A stretch of DNA of 64,000 nt from CAVPCY01 sp963702525 (GTDB taxonomy: Bacteria; Actinomycetota; Coriobacteriia; Anaerosomatales; PHET01). Location of the stretch: positions 62,001 to 126,000 of the forward strand of contig CAVPCY010000014.1 in the NCBI GenBank assembly GCA_963702525.1. The letters run 5' to 3'. Positions within the stretch are counted from its first letter, which is position 1; every line of letters begins with the position of its first letter. Shown here in pieces: positions 40,343 through 49,756 of the stretch. The notes beneath the pieces were generated by a model. It did no database searches, was not told the DNA's origin, and saw only the letters and a list, made by a program, of their open reading frames with translations. Made by a program: the position numbers and the translations under genes.

Positions 40343-40401
40343 GGACGGCGCGGCGCTCGTGCCCGCTGCATGCGATCGCGTCCGTCGAAGGGGCAGGGCT
40401 G

Positions 40402-40917
40402 ATGGAGTTCTCGGAAGTCATAGCGAAGAGGCGCAGCGTTCGCCACTTCAACAACACTCGCGACGTGTCCGATGAGGACATCCGCTACCTGCTCGAGGCA
40501 GCGGTGGCCGCGCCCACAGCCGGCAACATCCAGCCGTGGAGGTTCAGCGTCGTGCGCTCTCTGGCGGCCCGGGAACGCCTCTCCGCGGTCCTGCGGCAGC
40601 GATGGGCGACCGCCGCACCGGTCGTGATCGTGGTCGCAGTGGATCCGCGCCCGTGCGCGGCACGATACGGCGATCGGGGCGAGTACCTCTACTCGATCCA
40701 GGACACCGCGGCCGCCGTCGAGAACATCTTGCTCGCCTCGGTCGAGCGGGGGCTTGCATCGTGCTGGATCGGCGCCTTCGAGGAGGATGCGGTCCGCGAT
40801 GCGCTCGGCCTGCAGGCGCCCCTCACCCCGGTGGCCGTGATACCGGTGGGCTACTCGGCCGAATCGGCCGGCCGCCCCGCGCGCCGGCCGCTCTCGGAGA
40901 TCACCACCTGGTTGTAG
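40402..40917 (+). CDS. Nitroreductase family protein
   Basis: A 171-residue FMN-dependent oxidoreductase of the nitroreductase fold. Motifs are the N-terminal RRSVRHFNNTRDVSDEDI (FMN phosphate contact through R..SVR), PTAGNIQPWRF near residue 39, SIQDTAAAVENILLASVERGLASCWIGAF and the C-terminal VAVIPVGYSAE. The physiological substrate cannot be told from sequence. Single gene followed after 16 bp by the glycosylase. Confidence 0.85.
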   Translation: MEFSEVIAKRRSVRHFNNTRDVSDEDIRYLLEAAVAAPTAGNIQPWRFSVVRSLAARERLSAVLRQRWATAAPVVIVVAVDPRPCAARYGDRGEYLYSIQDTAAAVENILLASVERGLASCWIGAFEEDAVRDALGLQAPLTPVAVIPVGYSAESAGRPARRPLSEITTWL

Positions 40918-40933
40918 GGGGGTACACGGCGCG

Positions 40934-41632
40934 ATGGCCGGTTTGGGCTGCACGAACCTTGAGGAGCTGCAGGCGCTCATCGGCGAGTGCCACCGCTGCG
41001 ATCTGGGCTGCACCCGGACCAGGCTCGTGTTCGGGGTCGGCGACCCGCATGCCCGAGTGATGCTCATCGGCGAGGCGCCGGGCAAGAACGAGGATCTGAA
41101 GGGAGAGCCGTTCGTAGGTGCGGCGGGCAAGTTCCTCGACGAGCTTCTCGAGCACGCGGGCATGGAGCGCTCGGAGGTGTACATCGCGAACATCCTGAAG
41201 TGCCGTCCTCCGGGCAACCGCGATCCGGAGGCTCTCGAGATCGAGACGTGCACCCCGTTCCTGCGCGAGCAGATCAGGGTCATCTCGCCCGAGGTCCTGG
41301 TCACGCTCGGCAACTTCGCGACGCGGTTCGTGCTGCGGACCGATGCCGGCATCACCCGCCTCAGAGGCACGATCCAGACGGCGGGGCGCTTCACCGTCCT
41401 GCCGATCTTCCACCCGGCTGCGGCGATCTACGACCGCACCAAACGTGACGTGCTACTGGCCGACTTCTCCCGGCTGCGCGAGCTTCTGGACGGCGTGCGG
41501 AGCGCCGAGCATGTCGCGAGCGACCTCGAGCCGGGGCCGGAGCCGACGACGGTCGCTCCCGGCGACGTGGCCCAGGACCCGGGGCCGGGTGCGTGCCCCG
41601 ACGGTGCTGTCAGCCAGGAGCCGTTGTTCTGA
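40934..41632 (+). CDS. Uracil-DNA glycosylase, family 4 (Fe-S)
   Basis: This enzyme removes uracil from DNA and carries a [4Fe-4S] cluster. Cluster cysteines are in ECHRCDLG (Cys19, Cys22) and in LKCRPPGNRDPEALEIETC. The active-site motif is GEAPGKNEDLKGEPFVGAAGKFLD, and FHPAAAIY carries the second catalytic segment. The 232-residue product has a proline/glycine-rich tail of about 35 residues. The start is ATG; its stop overlaps tsaE (TGATGG). Confidence 0.9.
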   Translation: MAGLGCTNLEELQALIGECHRCDLGCTRTRLVFGVGDPHARVMLIGEAPGKNEDLKGEPFVGAAGKFLDELLEHAGMERSEVYIANILKCRPPGNRDPEALEIETCTPFLREQIRVISPEVLVTLGNFATRFVLRTDAGITRLRGTIQTAGRFTVLPIFHPAAAIYDRTKRDVLLADFSRLRELLDGVRSAEHVASDLEPGPEPTTVAPGDVAQDPGPGACPDGAVSQEPLF

Positions 41633-42127
41633 TGGATGACGTGATGCGGACCGAGAGCGCGGCTCAGACCATGGCGGCCGGTGAAGCGCTCGCGCCCCTG
41701 CTGGTCGCGGGCGACGTCGTCTTGCTCTCTGGTGACTTGGGCGCCGGCAAGACGCAGTTCGCCAAGGGCGTCGCCGAGGGGCTTGGCGTGGTCGAGCCGG
41801 TGACCAGTCCCACCTTCAACATCCTGCTCGTGCACCAGGGGCGTCTCCCTCTCTACCACTTCGATCTCTACCGTCTCGAGCATGCCGACGAACTCGAGGA
41901 CCTCGACTACTACGCGACCCTCGAGTCCGACGGCGTCTGCCTCGTTGAATGGGGCGACCGCTTCACCGAGGCGGCGCCCCGGCTCCGGGCTGTCGGTGAC
42001 GCTCTCGATCGAGGGTGACGAGCTGCGGCGCATCGATGTGGCGGCCATCGGCGATCGTGGCGAGCAGCTCGCGGCCGCGTGGCGGTCGGCGTGCGCGAAC
42101 CGGGGCATCGGACAGGGTGGTGCGTGA
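41632..42127 (+). CDS. tsaE: tRNA threonylcarbamoyladenosine ATPase TsaE (one apparent frameshift error)
   Basis: TsaE is the ATPase that cycles the TsaBD complex in t6A formation on ANN-decoding tRNAs. It has the P-loop GDLGAGKTQFAKG and the family motifs VTSPTFNILLVHQG and YHFDLYRLE, LVEWGDRF. The frame breaks at 41977-41980 (cccc; ccc restores APGSGLSVTLSIEGDELRRID), moving the stop to 42127, where it overlaps the next start by one base. Corrected length is about 164 residues. Confidence 0.88.
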
Positions 42128-42926
42128 TGCCGCTGCTTCTGGCGCTCGACACCGCCACTGAGGCGGTCGGAGTCGGCGTGGCCAGCCTCGAACAGCTCCG
42201 GGATCACCGCACTCGAGAGTGAGGCCGAGCTCGCGCCCCGCAAGGCGAACGAGGTCCTGCTGCTTCGTGCGACCGCGGCGCTGGCTCGCGCCGGCAGCGG
42301 AATGTCCGAGGTCGGCGTCGTCGTGGTCGGCCGCGGCCCCGGATCGTTCACGGGTGTGAGGATCGGCGTGGCGACCGCAAAGGGGCTTGCTCAAGGCCTT
42401 GGCGCGCCCCTGTACGGTGTGGGCACACTCGACGCGATAGCCTGGCAGCTCGCCGACTTCGAGGGAACCGTGTGCGTTCTGGGCGACGCGATGCGTGGTG
42501 AGGTCTATCCCGCGCTGTTCGAAGCCACCGGCGAAGCGGTGCGCAGGCTCACTCCCGATCGGGTCGCCGATCCTCAGACCGTGGCCGAAACATGGTCGCA
42601 GCTCGCCGGGCCGTTGCTGCTCGCGGGCAACGGGCTCGCCAAACACGTCGAGCTCTTCTCGGCAGCGATGCCGTCGGCCCGGATCGCCGAGCAACACCTG
42701 TGGTATCCGTCAGGGACCGGGCTCATCGCCGCATTCGAGGCGGCTCGCGGCTCGCGGCGAGCTCGTGGGCGGCGACCCAGGCACGGTACTGCCGGTCTAC
42801 ACGCGGCTCTCCGACGCCGAGGAGGCCGAGCGGGCGCGTGCGGGGCTCCCAGGCGTGCCACCCCCCGATAGCGGTGTCGCGGGCGAGCGAGCCGCAGCAG
42901 CGGCTGACGCCTTCGTCGTACGGCCC
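42127..42926 (+). CDS. tsaB: TsaB domain, N-terminal part of an apparent TsaB-RimI(-TsaD) fusion (frameshift errors)
   Basis: TsaB is the inactive partner of TsaD in the t6A complex. It starts MPLLLALDTATEAVGVGVA and contains EVLLLRATAALARAG, VVVGRGPGSFTGVRIGVATAKGLAQG, the signature of the family. Frames break near 42188-42190 and 42748-42758; after correction no stop occurs. The chain continues through VLPVYTRLSDAEEAERARAG and a short alanine-rich linker into the acetyltransferase domain. TsaB and RimI fusions are known elsewhere; here the open frame shows it directly apart from the single-base breaks. Confidence 0.85.
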
Positions 42927-43380
42927 ATGCGCCGCGATGACGTCGCGCAGGTCCTCGCGATCGAGCAGGCGACGTTCGCCGATGCCTGGACGGCCGGCAT
43001 GTTCGGCGACGAGTTGGCGCGGCCCAACCGCTCGTGGGTGGTCGCGACCGACGGTGACGCCGTGGTCGGCTACGCAGGACTCGCGGCCTTCGCCGACGAG
43101 GCGCACGTCATGAACCTTGCCGTGAGAGAGGACCGGCGCGGGGCCGGCATCGGCCGAGCGCTGCTGCAGCGAATCGAGGAGCTGGCACTCGCGTACGGGG
43201 CGACGGCCTTCACGCTGGAGTGCCGCCGAAGCAACGTCGAGGCGATCGGGCTCTACGAGTCACGGGGACTGCGCGTGGCCGGTTCGCGCCCGGGATACTA
43301 CCCGGACAGCGGCGAGGATGCGCTCATCATGACCAGTACGTTGCGCTCGCTGGCCAGCGGTGAGGACGACCGCGAGCCGC
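42927..43380 (+). CDS. rimI: RimI-type N-acetyltransferase domain fused behind TsaB
   Basis: A GNAT domain of the family that acetylates the N-terminal alanine of ribosomal protein S18. It begins at about VVRPMRRDDVAQVLAIEQATF and has EAHVMNLAVREDRRGAGIGRALLQ, the acetyl-CoA-binding motif, then ECRRSNVEAIGLYESRGLRVAG. There is no stop between it and TsaB. Its own downstream frame stays open past 43380 and does not stop at a natural position before tsaD, which suggests a continuation into TsaD. Confidence 0.85.
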
Positions 43381-44455
43381 CCGTCCGACCGCGAGCCGCT
43401 CATCCTCGCGATCGAGAGCTCGTGCGACGAGACCGCCGCCGCGGTCATCCGGGGCGATCGAGAGATCGCGTCAAGCGTGATCGCGAGCCAGATCGACTTC
43501 CACGCGCGCTTCGGCGGCGTGGTGCCCGAGATCGCGAGCCGCAAGCACACCGAGGCGATCGTCGGCGTGGTGGACGAGGCGCTGGAGCGCGCCGGCGAGC
43601 ACCTCGCTGCCGGCGGCCCGCTCGCGCTTCGGCGACTTGGACGCGATCGCGGTCACCTATGGTCCGGGGCTCGTGGGGGCGCTCGTCGTGGGCCTGGCGT
43701 ACGCGAAGGGCCTCTCGGCAGCTACTGGACTGCCGCTCGTGGGCGTGAATCACCTCGAGGGTCACATCTTCGCCAACGTTCTGGCCGACGAGCAGGTCAG
43801 GCCGCCGCTCGTGACGCTCGTGGTCAGCGGCGGGCACACGTCCCTCGTCCACATGCCCGAATGGGGCGAGTACCACACGCTGGGGGAGACGCTCGACGAC
43901 GCGACCGGGGAGGCGTTCGACAAGGTCGCGAAGGTCCTCGGCCTGGGGTATCCCGGCGGCCCGGTCCTCTCGAAGCTCGCTGCCGAGGGGAACCCGGCGG
44001 CGATCGACTTCCCGCGCGCGATGCTTCGAAGCGGCGACTACCGATTCTCGCTCTCGGGACTCAAGACCGCGGTCATCAACCACATCCGCCACGAACGTGA
44101 GGCGGGCCGGGACATCGACGTCGCCGATCTCGCCGCCAGCTTCCAGGCCGCGATAATCGACGTGCAGGTCGCCAAGTCGGTGCGCGCGGTGCAGGAGACG
44201 GGTGCCGTGGCGTTCTGCCTTGCGGGCGGCGTGGCGGCGAACCCGGCGCTGCGCGAGGCTCTTCGCGAGGCGATCGAGCCGCTGGGCGTGCACGTGAGCG
44301 TGCCGCCGATGCACCTTTGCACCGACAACGCGGCGATGATCGCGGCTGCCGCGTACTACCGGTACCGCAAAGGTGACCTGCTCGGCCTGGGCGCGGATGC
44401 AGTCCCCGGACTCCGCCTGGACACGGTGCCAGGCGGCTCCGCTACCGAAATCTGA
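43360..44455 (+). CDS. tsaD: tRNA N6-threonylcarbamoyladenosine transferase TsaD (one apparent frameshift error; perhaps fused to RimI)
   Basis: TsaD transfers the threonylcarbamoyl group to A37 of tRNA. Motifs are LAIESSCDETAAAV, FGGVVPEIASRKHTEAI with the metal histidines, GLVGALVVGLAYAKGLS, NHLEGHIFANVL and LAGGVAANPALRE. A frame break lies at 43628-43629 (tt; t restores LALGDLDAIAVTYGPG). The nearest own start is GTG 43360, which has no ribosome binding site. Removing one c from ccc at 43380-43382 would instead join RimI to TsaD as one chain. A fused gene is the simpler reading; a stand-alone gene is possible. Confidence 0.88.
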
Positions 44456-44467
44456 GTGGAGCGCACT

Positions 44468-44501
44468 CAACCCTTCTCGGAAAGTCGCAGGTAGAAGGGT
44501 G
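44468..44501 (+). terminator. Inverted repeat after tsaD, possible terminator
   Basis: CAACCCTTCT (44468-44477) pairs with AGAAGGGT(G)TTG (44493-44503) around a 15-nt loop. There is no U tract. It lies between the tsaD stop and the groES promoter and may also act in attenuating read-through. Confidence 0.4.
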
Positions 44502-44530
44502 TTGAACCTTGCCCCGCGTATGGGTAGAAT
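44502..44530 (+). promoter_or_regulatory. Promoter of groES-groEL
   Basis: TTGAAC (44502-44507) and TAGAAT (44525-44530) are separated by 17 bp. The expected start near 44537 places the CIRCE operator at the very 5' end of the transcript. Confidence 0.85.
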
Positions 44531-44539
44531 CCTTGTGCG

Positions 44540-44566
44540 TTGGCACTCGGAGGGCCTGAGTGCCAG
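44540..44566 (+). promoter_or_regulatory. CIRCE operator for the HrcA repressor
   Basis: TTGGCACTC (44540-44548), a 9-bp spacer and GAGTGCCAG (44558-44566) match the consensus TTAGCACTC-N9-GAGTGCTAA with 8 of 9 arm positions self-complementary. It overlaps the predicted transcription start. HrcA would repress at normal temperature and release after heat shock, as known for this element. Confidence 0.93.
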
Positions 44567-44716
44567 CACTCGCGGGGGACGAGGGCGTATCCGCTGCCGA
44601 AGGATGGGTACCAACCCACCGGCGCGGTTCGACCGCACCAGCCGCAGGAGTCGACTCGCCGGGCATACGCCCGGTGACACGTGCAGGCCGCTATCGAGTA
44701 TGTAGGAGGGACGTCA

Positions 44717-45010
44717 ATGAACCTGAAGCCGCTGGGCGATCGCGTGATCGTGAAGCAGGCGGAGGCCGAGACCCAGACCAAGTCCGGCCTCATCATCGCC
44801 GACACCGCCAAGGAGAAGCCCACGAAGGGCACGGTCATCGCCGTGGGCGAGGGCAAGTGGGACGAGGACGGCGAGAAGCGCATCGCTCTCGACGTCAAGG
44901 CGGGCGACACCGTCATCTACAGCAAGTACGGCGGGACCGAGGTCAAGGTCGACGGCGAGGACTACCTGATCCTTCGCGCCGACGACATCTACGCCGTCGT
45001 CGAGGGCTAG
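44717..45010 (+). CDS. groES: Co-chaperonin GroES
   Basis: The lid of the chaperonin folding chamber. The 97-residue product starts MNLKPLGDRVIVKQAEAETQTKSGLIIADTAKEKP, containing the mobile loop, and ends GEDYLILRADDIYAVVEG. The ATG at 44717 has AGGAGG at 44704-44709. An in-frame extension upstream lacks a binding site. The 5' leader from the promoter is about 180 nt. Confidence 0.97.
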   Translation: MNLKPLGDRVIVKQAEAETQTKSGLIIADTAKEKPTKGTVIAVGEGKWDEDGEKRIALDVKAGDTVIYSKYGGTEVKVDGEDYLILRADDIYAVVEG

Positions 45011-45071
45011 TCGCATCGACCACGCATGCAGTCCGTATCGCGTGAGAATCTAGAAGGAGGACAGAGCAGAA

Positions 45072-46703
45072 ATGGCTAAAGAGATCCGTTTCGACGAGGA
45101 GGCCCGTCACGGCCTCGCGTCCGGCGTCAACAAGCTGGCCGACGCCGTCAAGGTGACGCTTGGCCCCAAGGGCCGCTACGTCGTGCTCGAGAAGAAGTTC
45201 GGCGCGCCGACCATCACCAACGACGGTGTGACCATCGCCAAGGAGATCGAGCTCGAGGACCCGCTCGAGAACATGGGCGCTCAGCTCGTCAAGGAAGTCG
45301 CCGTCAAGACCAACGACGTTGCCGGTGACGGCACCACCACCGCTACGCTGCTCGCTCAGGTCATCGTGACCGAGGGGCTGCGCAACGTGACGGCCGGCGC
45401 CAACCCGCTCGCCATCCGCCGCGGCATCGAGAAGGGCGTCGAGGCGATCGTCGAGGAGATCAAGGGCAACGCCAAGGAGATCGAGGACCGCGACGAGATC
45501 GCTCACGTGGGCGCCATCTCGGCCGCCGACGACGAGATCGGCGACAAGATCGCCGAGGCGATGGAGGTCGTGGGCAAGGACGGCGTCATCACCGTCGAGG
45601 AGTCGCAGACCTTCGGGATCGACATCGAGACCGTCGAGGGCCTGCAGTTCGACAAGGGCTACATCTCCCCGTACATGGTCACCGATCCGGAGCGCATGGA
45701 GGCCGTGCTCTCCGACCCGCTGATACTCATCGTGAACCAGAAGATCGGCAACATCGCCGACCTGCTGCCGGTGCTCGAGAAGGTCATGCAGTCCGGCAAG
45801 AACCTGCTCATCATCGCCGAGGACCTCGAGGGCGAGGCGCTCGCCACCCTGATCCTCAACAAGCTGCGCGGCACCTTCACCTCGGTCGCCGTCAAGGCGC
45901 CGGGCTTTGGGGACCGCCGCAAGCGCATGCTCGAGGACATCGCCGTGGTGACCGGCGGTCAGGTCGTGACCGAGGAGCTCGGAATGAAGCTCGATTCGGT
46001 GACGCTCGACATGCTCGGTCGCGCGAAGACCGTCAAGATCACCAAGGAGAACACGACCGTCATCGACGGTGCCGGTGCCGAGGAAGCCATCAAGTCCCGC
46101 ATCAACCAGATCAAGGTCGAGATCGAGAACTCCGACTCCGACTTCGACAAGGAGAAGCTCCAGGAGCGTCTGGCCAAGCTCTCCGGCGGCGTGGCCGTCA
46201 TCAAGGTGGGCGCGGCCACCGAGGTCGAGCTCAAGGAGAAGAAGCACCGCATCGAGGACGCCCTGCAGGCGACTCGCGCGGCGGTCGAAGAGGGCATCGT
46301 CGCCGGCGGCGGCGTGGCGCTCGTCGACGCGCTGCCCGCGCTCGACAAGCTCGAGCTCGAGGCCGACGAGATGGTGGGCGTCAACATCGTGCGCAAGGCG
46401 CTCATCGAGCCGATGCGCATGATCGCCGCCAACGCCGGTTTCGAGGGCTCGGTCGTGGTCGAGAAGGTCAAGACGCTCCCCGCCGGCGAGGGCCTCAACG
46501 GCGCCACCGGCGAGTATGGCGACATGCTCAAGATGGGCGTCATCGACCCGGTCAAGGTGACTCGCTCGGCGCTGCAGAACGCCGCGTCGATCGCCGCACT
46601 GATCCTGATCACCGAGGCTGCCGTCAACGATGCTCCCGTGAAGGACGATGGTGGCGCAGCTGCTGCCATGGCCGGCATGGGCGGCATGGGCGGGATGATG
46701 TAG
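45072..46703 (+). CDS. groEL: Chaperonin GroEL
   Basis: The 543-residue ATP-driven folding chamber. It is intact with the ATP-binding DGTTTATLLAQ, the hinge and apical motifs, and the C-terminal GGM repeat (MAGMGGMGGMM), typical of cytosolic GroEL. GAAGGAGGACAGAGCAGAA precedes the ATG. It is co-transcribed with groES; a terminator follows. Confidence 0.98.
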   Translation: MAKEIRFDEEARHGLASGVNKLADAVKVTLGPKGRYVVLEKKFGAPTITNDGVTIAKEIELEDPLENMGAQLVKEVAVKTNDVAGDGTTTATLLAQVIVTEGLRNVTAGANPLAIRRGIEKGVEAIVEEIKGNAKEIEDRDEIAHVGAISAADDEIGDKIAEAMEVVGKDGVITVEESQTFGIDIETVEGLQFDKGYISPYMVTDPERMEAVLSDPLILIVNQKIGNIADLLPVLEKVMQSGKNLLIIAEDLEGEALATLILNKLRGTFTSVAVKAPGFGDRRKRMLEDIAVVTGGQVVTEELGMKLDSVTLDMLGRAKTVKITKENTTVIDGAGAEEAIKSRINQIKVEIENSDSDFDKEKLQERLAKLSGGVAVIKVGAATEVELKEKKHRIEDALQATRAAVEEGIVAGGGVALVDALPALDKLELEADEMVGVNIVRKALIEPMRMIAANAGFEGSVVVEKVKTLPAGEGLNGATGEYGDMLKMGVIDPVKVTRSALQNAASIAALILITEAAVNDAPVKDDGGAAAAMAGMGGMGGMM

Positions 46704-46744
46704 CCGGCTGTCTGGGCTGCAACGCACCAGCATCACGCATCGGA

Positions 46745-46776
46745 GGGCTCCGGCATCGCGCCGGGGCCCTCTTCTC
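46745..46776 (+). terminator. Rho-independent terminator after groEL
   Basis: GGGCTCCGGC (46745-46754) pairs with GCCGGGGCCC (46760-46769) around ATCGC, with one mismatch, followed by TCTTCT. It also lies at the end of the convergent glycosyltransferase gene and could serve both strands. Confidence 0.75.
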
Positions 46777-46786
46777 GTCCCAAGGG

Positions 46787-47929
46787 TCAGGTTCGCGCGA
46801 GCAGCTTCTCGTAGACCGCGACCAGTTCGCGCGTGCTGGCCTTGATGTCGTGGGTGCTCGCGATATCGGCGCAGCCGGCCCGCAACCGCTCGGCGAGCTC
46901 GGTATCGGCGGATACGGCACGCATCGCCGCCGCGAGCGCCTCGGGGTCCTCGGAAGTGAGAAGCCCGCTGACGCCGTCGGTGACGATCTCGCCCACGCCG
47001 GGAGAGCGCACGCCGATCACCGGCAGCCCGGCAGCTGCCGCCTCGACCACCACGAGCGGGTACATCTCGCTCACCGAGGCGGTCGCGAACGCGTCGCACG
47101 CGGCGAGAATCCCGGGCACGTCCTCGTACGGCGTCATGCCCAGGAACCTGACGCGCGCGCTCACCCCGGCTTCGGCGGCCTTGCGCTCGCATAGCGCTCT
47201 GGCCGGGCCGTCGCCGACGAGCACGAGCGCGAGGCGCGGGTCGGTGCCCGCCGCTCGCGCGAAGGCGTCGAGCAGCAGCGCCACGTTCTTCTCGTGGGCG
47301 ATGCGGCCGACGTACGCAAGTGCGAAGGCGTCCTCCGCCAGCCCGAGCTCGGCCTTGGTGCGTGCCGAATCGGGGCGCGCGAACTTCTCGGTGTCGATGG
47401 CGTTGTGGAAGACGAGCAGCTTCTCCGGCAGCGCGCCGTAGCCCGCGAGCCACTCGGCCACGTCGGCGGAGGGCGATATCGTCAGCGATACGTGCCGGTT
47501 GAGCCACATGAGGTATCGGCGGACCGCGCCGTGGCGCACCGCATGCGGGAGCCACGCGACGTAGGTGTCCGAGTACAGGTCGTAGCGCGTGTGGTTCGTG
47601 AACACGAGCGGGACGCCGCTGCGAGAGTGCAGGCGCATGGGAGCAAGGCAGCTCGCGAAGGGGTGATGCGCGTGCGCGATGTCGAGCGTGCGCATCGCCG
47701 CGCGGGCATCACCCGACAGGCCCAACGGCCAGTTCCATCCCGTCTTGCCCCATGGTACGGCGGGCGAGCGGAAGACGCGGGAGTCGTCGTGCGCGTAGTC
47801 TCGGTCACCCCACGTGAAGACGAGCACCTCGTGGCCCTGGCGTTCGAGCTCGGCCCGGTAGAGGCGGATGTGGTTCGTCACGCCGCTGACGTGCGGCAGG
47901 AACATGTCGGCGAACATCCCGATACGCAT
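46787..47929 (-). CDS. GT4-family glycosyltransferase
   Basis: A 380-residue GT-B enzyme. It starts MRIGMFADMFLPHVSGVTNHI, a typical GT4 opening, has HAHHPFASCLAPMRL and SVSEMYPLVVVEAAAAGLPVIG with the E-x7-E type nucleotide-sugar motif (SEMYPLVVVEA). GT4 enzymes of this type often glycosylate diacylglycerol. Its neighbour upstream is another lipid glycosyltransferase, so membrane glycolipid synthesis is a reasonable inference. The start ATG at 47929 falls within the end of the lysE reading frame. Confidence 0.85.
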   Translation of the reverse strand: MRIGMFADMFLPHVSGVTNHIRLYRAELERQGHEVLVFTWGDRDYAHDDSRVFRSPAVPWGKTGWNWPLGLSGDARAAMRTLDIAHAHHPFASCLAPMRLHSRSGVPLVFTNHTRYDLYSDTYVAWLPHAVRHGAVRRYLMWLNRHVSLTISPSADVAEWLAGYGALPEKLLVFHNAIDTEKFARPDSARTKAELGLAEDAFALAYVGRIAHEKNVALLLDAFARAAGTDPRLALVLVGDGPARALCERKAAEAGVSARVRFLGMTPYEDVPGILAACDAFATASVSEMYPLVVVEAAAAGLPVIGVRSPGVGEIVTDGVSGLLTSEDPEALAAAMRAVSADTELAERLRAGCADIASTHDIKASTRELVAVYEKLLART

Positions 47930-48589
47930 CGTCGCACACCACGCCGCCCAGACCTGCGAGCATGAAGCGCACGCCCAAGGATAGAGCAGGAACGCCGCAA
48001 GACACGACATCACTACGCGATAGACCTTCGGCGAGAGCAGGTGTCTGCCCGAGGATACCGCGACGATGACCGCGGCGTACCAGGCGAAGTCGGCGAGTTC
48101 GTGGCCGATGAAGAAGGCGGCGACTCCCGTGGGTCCGAGGGAGAGCCCCTTCGCGACGAGTGCGGCGCCTATCGTGACCCACCACAGCAGCCAGTACGGG
48201 TTCGCGAGGCTCACTGCGGCGCCGTGCACCACAGGGCCCATGCGCGACTCGACCTCGGCGGCCTCGAGATCCGCGACCACCGTGCCTTTCACCGCCCCGT
48301 AGAGCAGCGTGCCGCCCATCCAGAGCAGGAAGCCGCCACCCAGGATCGACAGCGTGTTGATGACGGTGGGCTGCTCGAGGAAGTCCTGCAGCCCGAAGGC
48401 GAACGCCACGATCAGCGCGGCCTCAAGGACGGCATGGCCCGCGAGCATGAGAAGCGCATTCAGGCGTCCGTGCCGGATGGTGCGCGTGATGGTGACCGTG
48501 AGATAGGGTCCGGGGGCCATGGCGCCGGTGAGAGCGATCGCGAACGCCGCCGCACCAAGCGCAAGCGCCGAGGATGCCGTCTCGCTCAC
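47930..48589 (-). CDS. LysE-family amino-acid exporter (C terminus unclear)
   Basis: A membrane exporter of the LysE/RhtB type, about 210 residues with hydrophobic helices. The family motif GAMAPGPYLTVTITRTIRHG lies at about residues 22-41. The C-terminal frame appears disturbed near 47965-47995: the open frame runs CLAAFLLYPW without a stop and straight into the glycosyltransferase, whereas a shifted frame gives LSLGVRFMLAG, more like a LysE end. A real fusion is unlikely. Its ATG overlaps the upstream gene's stop. Confidence 0.72.
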
Positions 48590-49756
48590 GCGCGATCCTC
48601 AGCGTCGATCTCGACGCCGGCCAGGCAGAGCACTCTGGTGGCGATGTCGGCGGCGGCAAGCGGACGCGCCAAGGACTCGGCAATGGCTCGCATGCGGGCC
48701 AGGCGCTTGGGGTGGGCGGCCGCCTTGCGAGTGAACTCGGCGAGCATGCGCGGGTCCTCGGCGAAAACGGCGGCCCCAGCGTTCACGAGCGCGGTGGCGT
48801 TCGCACGCTCCTGGCCCGCGGCCGGGCCTACCAGCACCAGAGGCAGCGCCATGTCGATGCACTCGGCGCACACGAGCCCGCCGGGTTTCGCGAGTGCCAC
48901 GTCGGACGCTGCCATCAGCGGCGCCATGTGCTCGACGTAGCCCAGAACGTGCACGTTGGTGGTGCCGAACCCCGCCGAGCGGGTCTTGAGCTCCTCGGCG
49001 AACTCGTCATCGCGTCCTGTGACGATAGCGACCGACACGCGGGGCATCGACGCGAGCGCCGGCAGCGAGACGGCCAGCGACTCCTTGAAGTGGCGATAGG
49101 GGCCGGGCATCGTCGAGCCTGCAACGGCAAGCACGACGGGCCGGTCGGTCGGGAGCCCGAAGTGCTCGCGGGCGGCTGCGCGGTCGTACTCGGCCGTGAA
49201 CTGGAGCCGGACCGGGATGCCGGTGATCGCGACCGAACCACTCGCGTGCCCCCGGCGCTCCAGCTCCTCGGCGCTACGCTCGTCCGCGGCGCAGAACAGC
49301 GAGATGCCGTCCCGCGGCCACAGGCTGTGGATGCCGAAGTCGGTCGCCACCGAGACGACGCTGCGAATCGAGCCGGCCGCGGTGGGCGGCCCGCGCGGCG
49401 AGAAGCGCCGGCAGGGCGTGTGTGCAGACCACCACGGCGGGCTGTGTCTCGGCGAGGTAGCCGTTGAAGCGCCGGAAGACCCAGGAGAGCAGCGGCATCC
49501 CGAGGAACCGGGCGATGCCGCCGATATGGCTGGACGACCAGATCAGATCGTAGAGTCGCGCTGAGGCGCCGGTGAACGCCGAGGTCAGGCTGTCACCCGA
49601 GGGGCGAAGCGACCCGTAGGGGAGCGCGTCGACCGTCTCCACCACCACCGAGTCGCCTCCCAGCTTGCCGATCTCGCGCGCGACAGCTTCGGCCGCCATG
49701 CGGTGCCCTGAACCGACGGCTGCGTAGGCGACGACGATGCGTGGTGTGGATGCCAT
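48586..49756 (-). CDS. MGDG synthase-like lipid glycosyltransferase (one apparent frameshift error)
   Basis: This GT28-type enzyme resembles diacylglycerol glucosyl/galactosyltransferases. The N-terminal half begins MASTPRIVVAYAAVGSGHRMAAEAV, the acceptor-side glycine loop. The C-terminal half has VAGSTMPGPYRHFKESLA and the nucleotide-sugar segment MAPLMAASDVALAKPGGLVCAECIDM. The frame breaks at 49384-49386 (ggg on the plus strand; gg restores ATAAGSIRSVVSVATDFGIHSLW). Corrected length is about 389 residues. It heads a minus-strand unit with the exporter and the GT4 enzyme. Confidence 0.82.

Noticed and set aside
46787..48589. A LysE-glycosyltransferase fusion protein
   Set aside because: The continuous frame depends on a disturbed LysE C terminus. 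A natural GT4 start is present at 47929, and the two functions have no known reason to be joined.
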